From: PALSA-350 sp963834445
GTDB taxonomy: Bacteria; Acidobacteriota; Terriglobia; Terriglobales; Acidobacteriaceae
Reading direction: 5' to 3'
DNA: 64,000 nt
Assembly (NCBI GenBank): GCA_963834445.1
Contig: CAWIBU010000009.1
Coordinates: 682,001-746,000 of the forward strand
The notes under the pieces were generated by a model that was given only the letters and a program-made list of their open reading frames with translations, was not told the origin of the DNA and did no database searches. Position numbers and translations under genes: made by a program. This document shows, piece after piece, positions 17,003-26,034 of the stretch. Numbering within the stretch: position 1 is the first letter of the stretch; every line of letters begins with the position of its first letter.

Positions 17003-18559
17003 GTGAAGTTTCTGTACACCCTTATCATGGCTGCACTTTTGCTGGCGCCCTTGGCTCACGCGCAGCAGCTCGATGTCATCCTCCGCAACGGCACGGTCAT
17101 CGATGGCTCCGGTTCGCCGCCCGTCCACACGGACGTTGGCATCGCCGGCGACCGCATCGTCTTTGTCGGCTCCAGCGCGGGTAAGCAGGCCACGCTGGTC
17201 ATCGATGCGACCGGCATGGTCGTCACGCCCGGCTTCATCGATCCGCACACCCACACGGCCGACGATCTTACCGATGCCAGGCGCAGCCAGAACGCGCCCT
17301 ACCTGATGCAGGGAGTTACCACCATCGCTACTGGTAACGATGGCGACAGCCCGGAGCACATCGGCGAGACACTCGCCCGCTGGACCAGGCAGGGCATCGG
17401 CACCAATGCGATGCTCTTCATCGGGCAGGGCAGCGTGCGCCGCCAGGTGATGGGGATGTCGGATGCTCGACCTACGCCGCAGCAGATCGAGAAGATGAAG
17501 GCGCTGGTCGCCACGGCAATGAAGGAGGGTGCGATCGGTCTCTCGACCGGGCTCTATTACGCTCCCGGCAGCTACTCGACGACCGAAGAGGTGATCGCGT
17601 TGGCCCGCGTCGCCGCGCAGCAGGGCGGCATCTATGACACCCACATGCGCGATGAGAGCACCTACAACATTGGCCTGCAGAACTCTGTGCGCGAGACGTT
17701 GCGCATCGGCAAAGAGGCCGATATCCCGGTGATGATCTCGCACATTAAGGCGCTGGGAGCGGACGTCTGGGGGCAGAGCAGCGAGGTGATCGCATTGATC
17801 GACGCCGCCCGCAAGGCAGGCATCCGGGCCACGGCCAGCCAGTATCCGTATGATGCCTCGGGCACCAGCGTGACGGCATCGCTCGTTCCTCGCTGGGCGG
17901 AAGCCAATGGAAAGCTGCTCAGGAATATCGACGACCCGGCGCTGCATCAGCGCCTCGTGAAAGAAATGACCGAAAACCTGCGTCGCCGCGGAGGTCCGGC
18001 GACGCTGCTGATGACCGCCGCGCCGGATAAGAGCATCGTAGGCAGGAACCTCGCGCAGATCGCGCAGCAGCGCAATGTGTCGCCCATTGAAGCGGCGCTT
18101 GCGATCATTCGCGCCGGCGGTTCCGACGTTGCGTCCTTCAACATGAAGCAAGCTGACATAGACGCCTTCATGAAACAACCCTGGGTGATGACCTGTTCCG
18201 ATGGCTCGGACGGGCATCCGCGCAAGTACGGTACTTTGCCCCGCAAGATCCACGAGTACGTTTACCAGAAGCACGTGCTCTCGCTCGCGGCAGCGGTACG
18301 TTCCAGCACCTCGCTGCCTGCCGAGACGCTGCAGATCAAAGATCGCGGCCTTTTGAAGCCGGGATATTACGCGGACGTCCTGGTCTTCGATCCTAAAAGC
18401 TTCATCGACCGTGCGACCTACGAAGATCCGACTGTTCTTGCCACGGGTGTGCAGTATCTCCTGGTGAATGGGCAACTCGCTGTCGACAAGGGTGCGTTGA
18501 CCGCAACCTTGGCGGGACGGGCTCTGAGGCACTCACCTGCCGGCGATCGCGGGAGATGA
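17003..18559 (+). CDS. N-acyl-D-amino-acid deacylase (D-aminoacylase) family amidohydrolase, secreted
   Basis: A 518-residue amidohydrolase with a signal peptide (VKFLYTLIMAALLLAPLAHA). The metal-site motifs are present in order: GFIDPHTHTADDL, the HMRDES segment, ISHIKALG and the late CSDGSDGHPRKYG. The family hydrolyses N-acyl-D-amino acids, probably from peptidoglycan or D-peptides. Export suggests periplasmic scavenging. The GTG at 17003 was chosen because AAGGAG (16988-16993) lies nine bases upstream and a clean signal peptide begins there; TTGs at 16973 and 17000 are alternatives. The C-terminus (DVLVFDPKSFIDRATYEDP to GRALRHSP) is complete. Confidence 0.9.
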   Translation: MKFLYTLIMAALLLAPLAHAQQLDVILRNGTVIDGSGSPPVHTDVGIAGDRIVFVGSSAGKQATLVIDATGMVVTPGFIDPHTHTADDLTDARRSQNAPYLMQGVTTIATGNDGDSPEHIGETLARWTRQGIGTNAMLFIGQGSVRRQVMGMSDARPTPQQIEKMKALVATAMKEGAIGLSTGLYYAPGSYSTTEEVIALARVAAQQGGIYDTHMRDESTYNIGLQNSVRETLRIGKEADIPVMISHIKALGADVWGQSSEVIALIDAARKAGIRATASQYPYDASGTSVTASLVPRWAEANGKLLRNIDDPALHQRLVKEMTENLRRRGGPATLLMTAAPDKSIVGRNLAQIAQQRNVSPIEAALAIIRAGGSDVASFNMKQADIDAFMKQPWVMTCSDGSDGHPRKYGTLPRKIHEYVYQKHVLSLAAAVRSSTSLPAETLQIKDRGLLKPGYYADVLVFDPKSFIDRATYEDPTVLATGVQYLLVNGQLAVDKGALTATLAGRALRHSPAGDRGR

Positions 18560-18827
18560 AGGGGTCGCAACCGAGTTGCAGCGATTCACAGGGAAAGGCA
18601 TGCTGTCGCTTGCTCCATGTCGCTTGATCCGTGGGCCAGGGATGCCCGCACGCCTCCGATTCCTGCAAACCTCCTTGAAAATAAGACCCGTTCCCCACGT
18701 TCGCCCCAGTGTACGTGGGCCGAAAATAGCTTGCTTCGACTGCTATCGCGCAATCAGCCGAAGACTCTGTCGGGGGGTGGTCATCGTCTCGCGTTTCTGC
18801 CGTGCCAACAAGTTCCCCTGCTTTGGA

Positions 18828-19352
18828 CTACGACGCAGTCGCCCCGCCGGCCAGGGCCTGCGCCGCCCTGGGCTGAGGACGCATCAGCCAGGAGAGAGCG
18901 ACGACGTGCGTGATCATCAACAACGGCACGTAGAGAATCGGGATCGCATAGACGGCGCCCAACTGCCCCGCCAGGGCAGGGAGGCCGGCCTGGATCGCGT
19001 GGTAATAGGCGAGGATGAGGTCGGCCGTCCCCAGTAGATTGAAGGCGACGATCAATGACCAGAAAAGCGGACGTATCCTTACCGTGAGCAGCGCCAGTAG
19101 CGCCAGCACCCCGGTTGCGAAGTCGCCGTAGGCAGCGAACGTAGCGAATTTGGCGGGGAGATTGGCTCCAACGACGCCGGGAACAAGAAAAACAAGCCCG
19201 AAGAAGCGGAAGCTGTGCAGCGTGGCGATGGCGCGGTGCGCTTGCACCCCTCCCATCGACCGGAGCCTCGGCAGAAGGTATACAGCGAAACAAAGCAACC
19301 ACGCGGCATAGCCTAAAACGAGATGGATGGGGAAGATGATTTCCGGTGACAT
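18828..19352 (-). CDS. Four-to-five-helix membrane protein, unknown function
   Basis: A 174-residue integral membrane protein with helices near residues 7-27, 47-65, 73-92, 98-118 and 137-160. The pattern of short helices recalls DoxX-like proteins but no signature is clear. The ATG is preceded by AGGAGG. It lies 33 bases downstream of the NmrA gene on the same strand, so both are probably one operon controlled by the divergent TetR gene. Confidence 0.75.
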   Translation of the reverse strand: MSPEIIFPIHLVLGYAAWLLCFAVYLLPRLRSMGGVQAHRAIATLHSFRFFGLVFLVPGVVGANLPAKFATFAAYGDFATGVLALLALLTVRIRPLFWSLIVAFNLLGTADLILAYYHAIQAGLPALAGQLGAVYAIPILYVPLLMITHVVALSWLMRPQPRAAQALAGGATAS

Positions 19353-19385
19353 ATGACCCTCCTGTCGGTCATGGGATGATGTGCA

Positions 19386-20324
19386 TCAACCCATTGCTTC
19401 ACTTCGTGTGGTTGTCAAACGATTCCGCATTCTCTTGAAAAATGCCCGTAACGTCTGCGGCTCGCGGCCGGTCACCGCGCGAATCGTATCGGTGGCCTGG
19501 CGGCGGTCCTTACTTTCTCTGAAGTATTGCCAAAGATGGGTCAGGTGATCGAGTGCATGGGGATTGACGCGCTCCTTCACTGCATCCACCCACTGCTCGT
19601 CTGTGATGGGCACATAGCGAATAGGCCGCCCGATTGCTTGACCCAGGGTTTCGACAATCTGCCGTACAGTTAGCGTTTCACTCACCAGCGGGTATACGGT
19701 TTCAAGGGGGGCGTTGGAGCCACTCAAAAGAGTGGCGGCGACGCGGGCCACATCCTGGGCGCCGGCGAGCGGAATGACAGCGTCGCCATCGCCCCAGGGC
19801 AGGAATGCGGTATCATGCTGCGCCACGCCGCGGCTGACAAGCGCGCGTAGATTTTCGTAATAGGGGGGCGTTTGCAGATGAACGGCCCCAATCTCCGCCC
19901 AGTCGAAGATACGATCGACCAGCCGATGCTGCAGATTCCGAAAGGATGGTGCGCTTTGAAGGTCGCGGAATACGGGATCCTGCGGCGTGCCCTGAAACTG
20001 CGAGTTGTTCACAACCAGCGATACCCCAGCATCGCGGGCCGATGTGGCGAAAATGCTGGCGGCTTCGAGCAGCCCATCGGTCACGGGGTAGGTGAAGTAA
20101 GCGCGCCTCACATCTTTCATCGCCGCCTGCACCGAGGCCGGATTGAGGAGGTCGCCCTCGATGATTTCTGCACCTCTTTGGCGAAGCTCGCCGGATCTCG
20201 CATCGATTTTGTGGACGAATGCGCGAACGGGAAGCCCCTGATCGAGGAGAAGCATGGCGATGACGCGTCCGGTTGAGCCTTGCTGGCCGCCGGCCGCGCC
20301 TGTGATGAGAATGGGGTTGGGCAT
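19386..20324 (-). CDS. NmrA-like NAD(P)-binding protein
   Basis: A 312-residue Rossmann-fold protein of the NmrA / atypical SDR group. It begins ILITGAAGGQQGSTGR, where the glycine-rich GxxGxxG loop binds the dinucleotide, and has GAEIIEGDLLNPASVQAAM, where a redox-sensing or reductase member contacts the ribose. The SDR YxxxK catalytic pair is not obvious, so a sensing or redox-chaperone role is as likely as an oxidoreductase. AAAGGAG precedes the ATG. It is first in an operon with the membrane protein at 18828 and divergent from TetR. Confidence 0.87.
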   Translation of the reverse strand: MPNPILITGAAGGQQGSTGRVIAMLLLDQGLPVRAFVHKIDARSGELRQRGAEIIEGDLLNPASVQAAMKDVRRAYFTYPVTDGLLEAASIFATSARDAGVSLVVNNSQFQGTPQDPVFRDLQSAPSFRNLQHRLVDRIFDWAEIGAVHLQTPPYYENLRALVSRGVAQHDTAFLPWGDGDAVIPLAGAQDVARVAATLLSGSNAPLETVYPLVSETLTVRQIVETLGQAIGRPIRYVPITDEQWVDAVKERVNPHALDHLTHLWQYFRESKDRRQATDTIRAVTGREPQTLRAFFKRMRNRLTTTRSEAMG

Positions 20325-20343
20325 GAAAATTCTCCTTTCTCAA

Positions 20344-20369
20344 CATAGGATGTCGATCGTAATCCTATG
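20344..20369. promoter_or_regulatory. Near-perfect 26-bp operator between nmrA-like and tetR genes
   Basis: Arms CATAGGAT and ATCCTATG flank a central CGATCG, with only the dinucleotides on either side of the centre breaking dyad symmetry. It sits 20 bases upstream of the NmrA ATG and about 70 upstream of the TetR start. Position and size fit a TetR-family binding site controlling both genes. Confidence 0.65.
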
Positions 20370-20437
20370 GATTCGACTTTTTCTTTACCGGCAGCAGGTT
20401 GCATCGTGGGATGATCTCGAGCATCCTTAAGTCAGCC

Positions 20438-21013
20438 ATGCGTTACCGACCGGAACATAAAGCGGAAGTCCATCAGAAGATTGTGCGCGACGCCTCGCGA
20501 CGAGTACGCGGCGAGGGTCTGAACGGCGCGGGGGTTGCGGCGGTCATGCGCGACACGGGTATGACCCACGGAGGCTTTTACAAACACTTTGGCAGCAAGG
20601 ACGAGTTGCTGCTCGAGTCGCTTGGCGAGGCTTTCCGTGAGATTGCCGATCGCTGGGCTCGGGTTGGGGAAGAAGCAAAACCGGGCACGGCTTGGAAGGC
20701 GATTGTGAAGGCCTATCTGAGCCTGGAATACTGCGATCACGCTGAGCGCGGCTGCCCAATCACCGCACTTGCTCCAGAGCTGGCGCGGCTGGATAAGAAG
20801 ATGACGGGACAGGTTTTTGCCGAGCTCGTGAACTACAAGGATCGAATGGTTCCCTTTATGCCGGGCCGGCTAACTGCAGACAAAGAGCGTGCTTTCTTTG
20901 CCATCTTTTCAACCATGATCGGGGCCATTCAAATCGCTCGCATGTTGCCGGAACCCGCGATGCGCGAGAAGGTGCTGGCGAATGCAAGAGATTTTCTCCT
21001 GCGCAGCTTTTGA
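20438..21013 (+). CDS. TetR/AcrR family transcriptional regulator
   Basis: A 191-residue regulator with a helix-turn-helix near residues 12-58 (IVRDASRRVRGEGLNGAGVA and MTHGGFYKHFGSKDELL). The C-terminal domain contains CDHAERGCPITALAPELARL, typical of the TetR group (TetR_C_6-like) that controls reductases responding to electrophiles or thiols; the two cysteines in that segment could be the sensing residues. The ATG at 20438 fits the usual family N-terminus (RYRPEHKAEVHQKI); ATG 20411 is an alternative and neither has a clear ribosome-binding site. Its target is probably the divergent NmrA operon. Confidence 0.88.
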   Translation: MRYRPEHKAEVHQKIVRDASRRVRGEGLNGAGVAAVMRDTGMTHGGFYKHFGSKDELLLESLGEAFREIADRWARVGEEAKPGTAWKAIVKAYLSLEYCDHAERGCPITALAPELARLDKKMTGQVFAELVNYKDRMVPFMPGRLTADKERAFFAIFSTMIGAIQIARMLPEPAMREKVLANARDFLLRSF

Positions 21014-21103
21014 AGCGGGGGAGCAAGGGATGGTCAACACCGCCACCATCTGGGGGTGCAACAATCTGTGTCGCTACCGCGATCAGGATTACAACTCCAT
21101 GGC

Positions 21104-21376
21104 TCAGTGGCTTGCCCCCGGCCGGCTATCCAGTTGCTGAAGGTTCAACCGATCAGCGCCTTCCTCGATGAGGTAGAACTTATCGGCTTCTACGTTGCGG
21201 AACGTTTGTAGCCGTCCGCTGGGCCATTTAACCTCAACCGTTTCTGCGCGCACAGCCTTTCCCAGGCCAAAATTCGCGCGCAGATCGCTTTGCGAAAGAT
21301 AGCTCCCACCGCCTGCAGTTTCTCGAATTTGCGAAGTGCCGATGTTCAGGAGCTGATCTGTAAGATCTGCGTTGCC
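21104..21376 (-). pseudogene. ASPIC/UnbV domain protein, C-terminal fragment
   Basis: The minus strand reads QIRETAGGGSYLSQSDLRA, then NFGLGKAVRAETVEVKWPSG and RLQTFRNVEADKFYLIEEG before a TGA at 21104-21106. This is the ASPIC/UnbV module that ends large FG-GAP/CRTAC1-like exported proteins. The propeller repeats that should precede it are absent and no start codon fits, so it is a 3' remnant about 90 codons long. It sits between a TetR gene and a small intact-looking gene. Confidence 0.75.
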
Positions 21377-21407
21377 GCGGGCACTCTGGTTGCCTGATTT
21401 TTGCTGC

Positions 21408-21587
21408 TCAACTCCCCTCCAGGTAACGCCGCGCCCGGCGTAGCAAGTCCAGCTGCACTTCCAGTTCGCTGATCACCATCGCGTACCCGTCCAGCTTGAC
21501 GCGCTGTAGGGTTTCCATCCGCTTTTCCAGGCGCTTTTCGAGCCGCTCAAAGACCTGAACGGGCGTTAGCTTGCGGGCCGTCTGCAT
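21408..21587 (-). CDS. Small basic helical protein, 59 residues, unknown
   Basis: An ATG-to-TGA frame reading QTARKLTPVQVFERLEKRLE, KRMETLQRVKLDGYAMVISE and LEVQLDLLRRARRYLEG. Heptad-like Leu/Glu/Arg spacing suggests two amphipathic helices or a short coiled coil. Codon use looks like the neighbouring genes. A TATACT hexamer lies about 10 bases before the ATG, so the transcript may be nearly leaderless; no ribosome-binding site is visible. No family is recognised. It lies just upstream of the ASPIC/UnbV remnant on the same strand and could be a regulator, a toxin-antitoxin component, or a lineage-specific small protein. Confidence 0.5.
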   Translation of the reverse strand: MQTARKLTPVQVFERLEKRLEKRMETLQRVKLDGYAMVISELEVQLDLLRRARRYLEGS

Positions 21588-21781
21588 GAACGCAGTATAT
21601 TCGCTTTTTATTCGCCTAACTGTGGATTTCTTTTACCCGGGAATAGGAACTGAGTGCGCTGCGTGTGGCCTTTAGTCGTATTGCATGCGGAGGAGGGTTC
21701 GGTTACCAAAGTTCACCTTTGGTGCTCATCCGTGTGGCACGAGGCTCCCTTGATCCCGTCTTATGGACGTGGAGGAAACCT

Positions 21782-22006
21782 ATGCCAGCAGAAATCTGCA
21801 AACAATGTGGTGAGATGATGACCGAACAGCCATCAGCGTACGAAACCGTCGATCTCGCAGGCGTCCCCGGGCACTCCGCGCGCTTCTATGAACAGTGGTT
21901 CATCTGCCGCAACGGCCATCGCAAAGGCTATATCGCCGGGCACGGCCGAACCCCAGGGGAGATTCGCGTCGTAAGTCAGACCAATGTGGTCAGTGTCCGC
22001 ACTTAG
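21782..22006 (+). CDS. Small zinc-ribbon-like protein, 74 residues
   Basis: The protein begins PAEICKQCGEMM and later has EQWFICRNGHRKGY. The paired C-x2-C and C-x3-H could form a zinc knuckle; otherwise the fold is unrecognised. The ATG at 21782 follows GGAGGAAACCT, a strong ribosome-binding site that decides this start over the longer open frame from 21665. It is isolated between the small minus-strand gene and the convergent sugar transferase gene. A role in nucleic-acid or protein binding is possible but not shown. Confidence 0.65.
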   Translation: MPAEICKQCGEMMTEQPSAYETVDLAGVPGHSARFYEQWFICRNGHRKGYIAGHGRTPGEIRVVSQTNVVSVRT

Positions 22007-22048
22007 ACCTCTTATAGCTGCCGGCTCAGCGTCCGCCTTGGAAATGCG

Positions 22049-23590
22049 CTAGAACGCGTTCGGGCTCAGAATCTCGCGCGTTATGGTCAGCAGCATGATG
22101 CGCAGGTCGAGCCAGAGCGACCAGTTATCGATATAGGCCAGATCGCAGGAGACCCGGTTCTCGATCTGGTCAACGGTCGCCGTCTCACCCCGCCATCCGT
22201 TCACCTGGGCCCAGCCCGTGATACCGGGCTTTACCCGGTGCCGGTGGGCATACCTGGCCACCACGTCGGTGAACAGTTTGTCGGCGGCTTTGGTGTTTGG
22301 CGGATGCGGGCGCGGCCCCACCAGCGACATGTCTCCCCGCAAAACATTCAGCAGTTGCGGCAGCTCATCGAGGCTCAGGGCGCGCAGCCATTTCCCCAGC
22401 CGCGTCACCCGCGGATCGTCGCGCTTTGCCTGCAGGCCGCCTGACAGGTCGGCCATACGATGGTGCATGCTGCGAAATTTGTAACAGATAAAGAGGCGAT
22501 TGTTGAAGCCCAGCCGCGGCTGCCGAAACAGCACCGGCCCCGGGCTATCAAAGCGGATCGCCAGGGCGATCAGCGCTAGTAAGGGACTGAGCAGAACCAG
22601 CAGCAGGGAACCGAGCACCAGGTCGAACGCCAGCTTTTTACCCGCCCTCCAGTCTTTGAGCGGCCGTTCGTGAATCAACACCACGGGATTGGCGCCGATT
22701 GAAGATATCTCGCCGCTGCGATAGCGAAAACCCGCGAAATCCGTGGTTAGGCATACGTCGGCAACCGCGCTCCCGATCTGTTCCAGAATCGCCGCGATAC
22801 GCGCCGCCGCCTGCAACGGCAGCGCGATCACGATCAAATCAATGCGCTCTTCACGGCTGCGCGCCAGCAGGTCATGCACGCTGCCGCGCACCCGCACCCC
22901 ATCCTGTATTGCGGGAATGCGGGATAGGCGGTCATCATAAAGACCCACCACCGTGTAAGAATCCGGCTCCGCACGGAGCCGGTTGATGAATTCGCGGCTG
23001 AACTGCCCCGCACCCACCACCGCAACCCGTCGCGCCAACTGGCCTGACCCAATCCACTGGCGCAGCATCCACGCGACATAGCAGCGCGCAACGCTCAGCA
23101 ACGCCGCGCTGCTCAATAACCATAAGAAGGGCCATTCCCTGAAGACTTTGCCGTCCTGCTGCATCAGGAAAAGGCAGACGATCGTGCTGCCGCCACCCAG
23201 CAGCAGGGGCAGCAGCAGCAGCCGGATTTGCTTTGTCGGCGAGCGCAGCGCAGGCAGCCGGTAAGCCCCGGCGCCCGCTAGGAAGGCCGCCGCCACGGTG
23301 CTGCCCGCGATCGTGGCCACGAGCAGTGGACCCTGCCGCAGCGGACCCTCTGCGGATGAGAGAATGACCCGGCTCAGCCACCCGCTACACAGCAACAGCA
23401 GCACGTCGCAAGCCCGCGCCAGGCTCACGATCACCGCCGGCGACATGCCATGTTTATCGCCGCGCGACGCTTGCCGCCCTGGCGATCTGCGTTCGATCGA
23501 GGTCGCTGAGCCATCGACCGGCTCTAGCCTTGCCGGACCTTCCGGGTTCGCCTTTGGCTGTGAGGAGACGCGTGCGGGGGTAACCATCAT
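22049..23590 (-). CDS. Exopolysaccharide biosynthesis polyprenyl glycosylphosphotransferase (WcaJ/PssY-type)
   Basis: A 513-residue initiating sugar transferase. After a polar N-terminus come four membrane helices (about 53-165), a CoA-binding-like Rossmann domain (VAVVGAGQFSREFINRL) and a final bacterial sugar-transferase domain: the helix LAFDLVLGSLLLVLLSPLLA, PVLFRQPRLGFN, YKFRSMH, LRALSLDELPQLLNVLRGDM and SLVGPRP. These enzymes move a sugar-1-phosphate, often glucose or galactose, from its nucleotide to undecaprenyl phosphate at the inner membrane. It starts the repeat unit for the assembly genes at 26.9-40 kb, from which it is separated by an S9 peptidase and a barrel protein. Confidence 0.92.
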   Translation of the reverse strand: MMVTPARVSSQPKANPEGPARLEPVDGSATSIERRSPGRQASRGDKHGMSPAVIVSLARACDVLLLLCSGWLSRVILSSAEGPLRQGPLLVATIAGSTVAAAFLAGAGAYRLPALRSPTKQIRLLLLPLLLGGGSTIVCLFLMQQDGKVFREWPFLWLLSSAALLSVARCYVAWMLRQWIGSGQLARRVAVVGAGQFSREFINRLRAEPDSYTVVGLYDDRLSRIPAIQDGVRVRGSVHDLLARSREERIDLIVIALPLQAAARIAAILEQIGSAVADVCLTTDFAGFRYRSGEISSIGANPVVLIHERPLKDWRAGKKLAFDLVLGSLLLVLLSPLLALIALAIRFDSPGPVLFRQPRLGFNNRLFICYKFRSMHHRMADLSGGLQAKRDDPRVTRLGKWLRALSLDELPQLLNVLRGDMSLVGPRPHPPNTKAADKLFTDVVARYAHRHRVKPGITGWAQVNGWRGETATVDQIENRVSCDLAYIDNWSLWLDLRIMLLTITREILSPNAF

Positions 23591-23703
23591 TTGGCAGCAG
23601 TAAAGAGTTGATCGGCCACGCGCCGGGGCGCATTAGCTTTGTACGGCACACAGAAGGAGAATTACATTACTAAGGAAACACCTGCGAAGATCGGAGCGAT
23701 TGC

Positions 23704-25914
23704 ATGAGTGCTGTGAGGCGAGGATTTCAACGCTTCGTTGGTTTGCCCTTGCTGTTTGCGGGTTTCTGTCTGCACGCGCAGACACCCAACCTGACCACCG
23801 ATTGGGTTGCCGGCGCCGGGAGGCACGTCGACGATGTACCCACTTTTGTGTGGCTCGAAAACGGCTCCGCCATTCTGGATGATGTGCGCCTGCCCGCATC
23901 CCAGCAAACGTTTGAAAGCTTTGATCCGGTCACCGGCAAGCGGCATCCGCTGCTCGATATGCCGCGGGCCCTGGCTTCGCTCAAAGCGCTCGCGCCAGAC
24001 GCCGATGTACCCGACACGCTGCCATGGCCGGTCACCTTTAATCGCGCAGGCAAGCAGGCGCTCTACCTCTTCAGCGGAGACATTTTTCTGCTCGACCTGG
24101 AGGCAGCAACCTTCTCACGTCTAACGCAGACGCCTGAAGAAGAGAAGGATGCCGACTTCTCCCCCAACGGCCAATTTGTCTCCTTCGTGCGCAGCAACAA
24201 TATCTATGTGTACGATCTCGCCGGCAAGCAGGAAACCCAGCTTACCCACGACGGCTCACAAACCACGCTGAACGGCACCCTCTCCTGGGTCTACTGGGAA
24301 GAAGTATTTGGCCGCCACGATACTGGCTATTGGTGGTCACCTGATTCGCAATCCATTGCCTACCTGCAAACCGATGAGGCGGGCGTACCCGTCAGCACCT
24401 TCGTCGACTTCTCGCCGGCGAATCCCCGCTTGCTTCACCAAACCTACCCCCGGCCCGGTGACCACAATCCGGTCGTGCGCGTTGGCGTCTTCTCGCTGCC
24501 TACGTCCTCCAACTACTGGCTTACCGTGCCCGATAAGCCGTACGAGTGGTTGCTGCGCGTGAACTGGCTGCCCGATGGCAAACACCTCACCTTCAAAACG
24601 CTTGACCGTAGCCAAACCTCCCTGGGCCTGTATCTCTCCGATCGCCAAGGGGCGGAGGTGAAGCGGTTGCTGACCGAGACTGACCCTGCTTGGGTCAACG
24701 TGAATGACGACCTCTATTTTCTACGGGGTGGACAATTTCTCTGGGCCTCGGAGCGCGATGGCTTCATGCACCTTTACCGCTATGCGGCCGATGGCACGCT
24801 CCTCAACCAGGTCACCCGGGGCAACTGGGCGATCGTATCCTCGCAGGGGGGAGCGTTTTGGGTACATCAGGGCGTCGTCGGCATCGATCAGGCCAATGAC
24901 TGGATTTACTTCACCGCGCTTAAGGATGGCTCGGTGCAGCGCCAGCTCTACCGTATCCACAGCGATGGCAGCGGCCTGGCCAAAATATCCACGGAAGCCG
25001 GCACGCACGCTATCGGCATGTCTTTCGATGGCCATTACTATTTCGATACATACTCGAATATCCACACGCTACCGTCATTGTCTCTCCACGCCGCAGATGG
25101 CGAGCTGAAAGCCGTCATCGCCTCGCAGCGGCCAGAGCTTCTGCCCGCTGGGCTGCAATATCCGCAGCTCTTGACGATCCCCGCCGCCGACGGATTCCTT
25201 ATGCCCGCACAGATTCTCAAGCCCGCCGGTTTCGATCCCGGCAAGCGGTATCCGGTGATTCTGCATGTCTACGGCGGCCCTTCTGCGCCAACCGTCAGCG
25301 ATGGATGGCAGAATGAAACTCTCTTCGATAACATCCTGGCCGGCAAAGGCTACATCGCGGTGGCGATCGATAACCGTGCTGCCACCGCCATCAGCAAAAC
25401 GCTCGAGAACACCCTCCTGGCAAGCCCCGGCGCCGGCGAAACAGCAGACCTGGCGGCCGGCATTGGCTGGCTCAAAGCGCAGCCGTGGGTCGATGGCGGC
25501 AGGGTCGGCGTGTGGGGCTGGAGCGGTGGTGGCACCATAACGCTCAACCTCATGACCCGAACGCAGGAATTCAAGGCCGGCATCGCGGGCGCGCCCGTGA
25601 CCGACTGGCGCTTCTACGATTCCAAGTGGGGAGAGTCTTTTCTGAAACTGCCCCATAATAACCTCGCAGGCTACGACGGCGCCTCGCTCATCCCCCGCGC
25701 GCGCGATCTGCATGGCTACCTGATGCTGATCTATGGAACCTACGACGATAACGTTCATCCCCAGAATGAGGAGGCTTTTATGAATGCCCTCATCGCTGCC
25801 GGCAAGCCTTACCAGGTGGAGTTGTTCCCCATGCGCAAACACGGGTTTGTTGATATTCCTGCCCTGGTTCAGCGATATAACGCGATGCTTGCTTTTTGGG
25901 AGCGCAATCTGTGA
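23704..25914 (+). CDS. S9 family peptidase, DPP-IV type, exported
   Basis: A 736-residue serine peptidase with a signal peptide (FVGLPLLFAGFCLHAQ), a DPP-IV-type beta-propeller (about 80-480) and an alpha/beta hydrolase domain. The catalytic triad is visible as Ser607 in GWSGGG, Asp681 in YGTYDDNVHP and His713 in RKHGF. The Glu pair of the propeller (TLSWVYWEEVFGR) that binds the substrate N-terminus is present, so dipeptidyl-peptidase activity on X-Pro/X-Ala peptides is likely in the periplasm. The nucleophile motif has Gly where most relatives have Tyr (GWSYGG). It is divergent from the sugar transferase; a link to exopolysaccharide is not implied by function. Confidence 0.92.
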   Translation: MSAVRRGFQRFVGLPLLFAGFCLHAQTPNLTTDWVAGAGRHVDDVPTFVWLENGSAILDDVRLPASQQTFESFDPVTGKRHPLLDMPRALASLKALAPDADVPDTLPWPVTFNRAGKQALYLFSGDIFLLDLEAATFSRLTQTPEEEKDADFSPNGQFVSFVRSNNIYVYDLAGKQETQLTHDGSQTTLNGTLSWVYWEEVFGRHDTGYWWSPDSQSIAYLQTDEAGVPVSTFVDFSPANPRLLHQTYPRPGDHNPVVRVGVFSLPTSSNYWLTVPDKPYEWLLRVNWLPDGKHLTFKTLDRSQTSLGLYLSDRQGAEVKRLLTETDPAWVNVNDDLYFLRGGQFLWASERDGFMHLYRYAADGTLLNQVTRGNWAIVSSQGGAFWVHQGVVGIDQANDWIYFTALKDGSVQRQLYRIHSDGSGLAKISTEAGTHAIGMSFDGHYYFDTYSNIHTLPSLSLHAADGELKAVIASQRPELLPAGLQYPQLLTIPAADGFLMPAQILKPAGFDPGKRYPVILHVYGGPSAPTVSDGWQNETLFDNILAGKGYIAVAIDNRAATAISKTLENTLLASPGAGETADLAAGIGWLKAQPWVDGGRVGVWGWSGGGTITLNLMTRTQEFKAGIAGAPVTDWRFYDSKWGESFLKLPHNNLAGYDGASLIPRARDLHGYLMLIYGTYDDNVHPQNEEAFMNALIAAGKPYQVELFPMRKHGFVDIPALVQRYNAMLAFWERNL

Positions 25915-26034
25915 TGCAAAACAGAGCCTCGAGACCCGGCCGGCGAATTTGTATCTACCACGTTCGTGGACTATCACGTGCCGAAGGTAATGCTTTAAAA
26001 GCAATACAAGTCACTTGTTCGACCGTCATCCCCC

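Noticed and set aside
16967..18532. A 521-codon open frame on the minus strand across the whole D-aminoacylase gene
   Set aside because: It is the antisense of a clearly conserved enzyme; its translation is His/Arg/Asp-rich without domains, as expected from a GC-rich gene read backwards.
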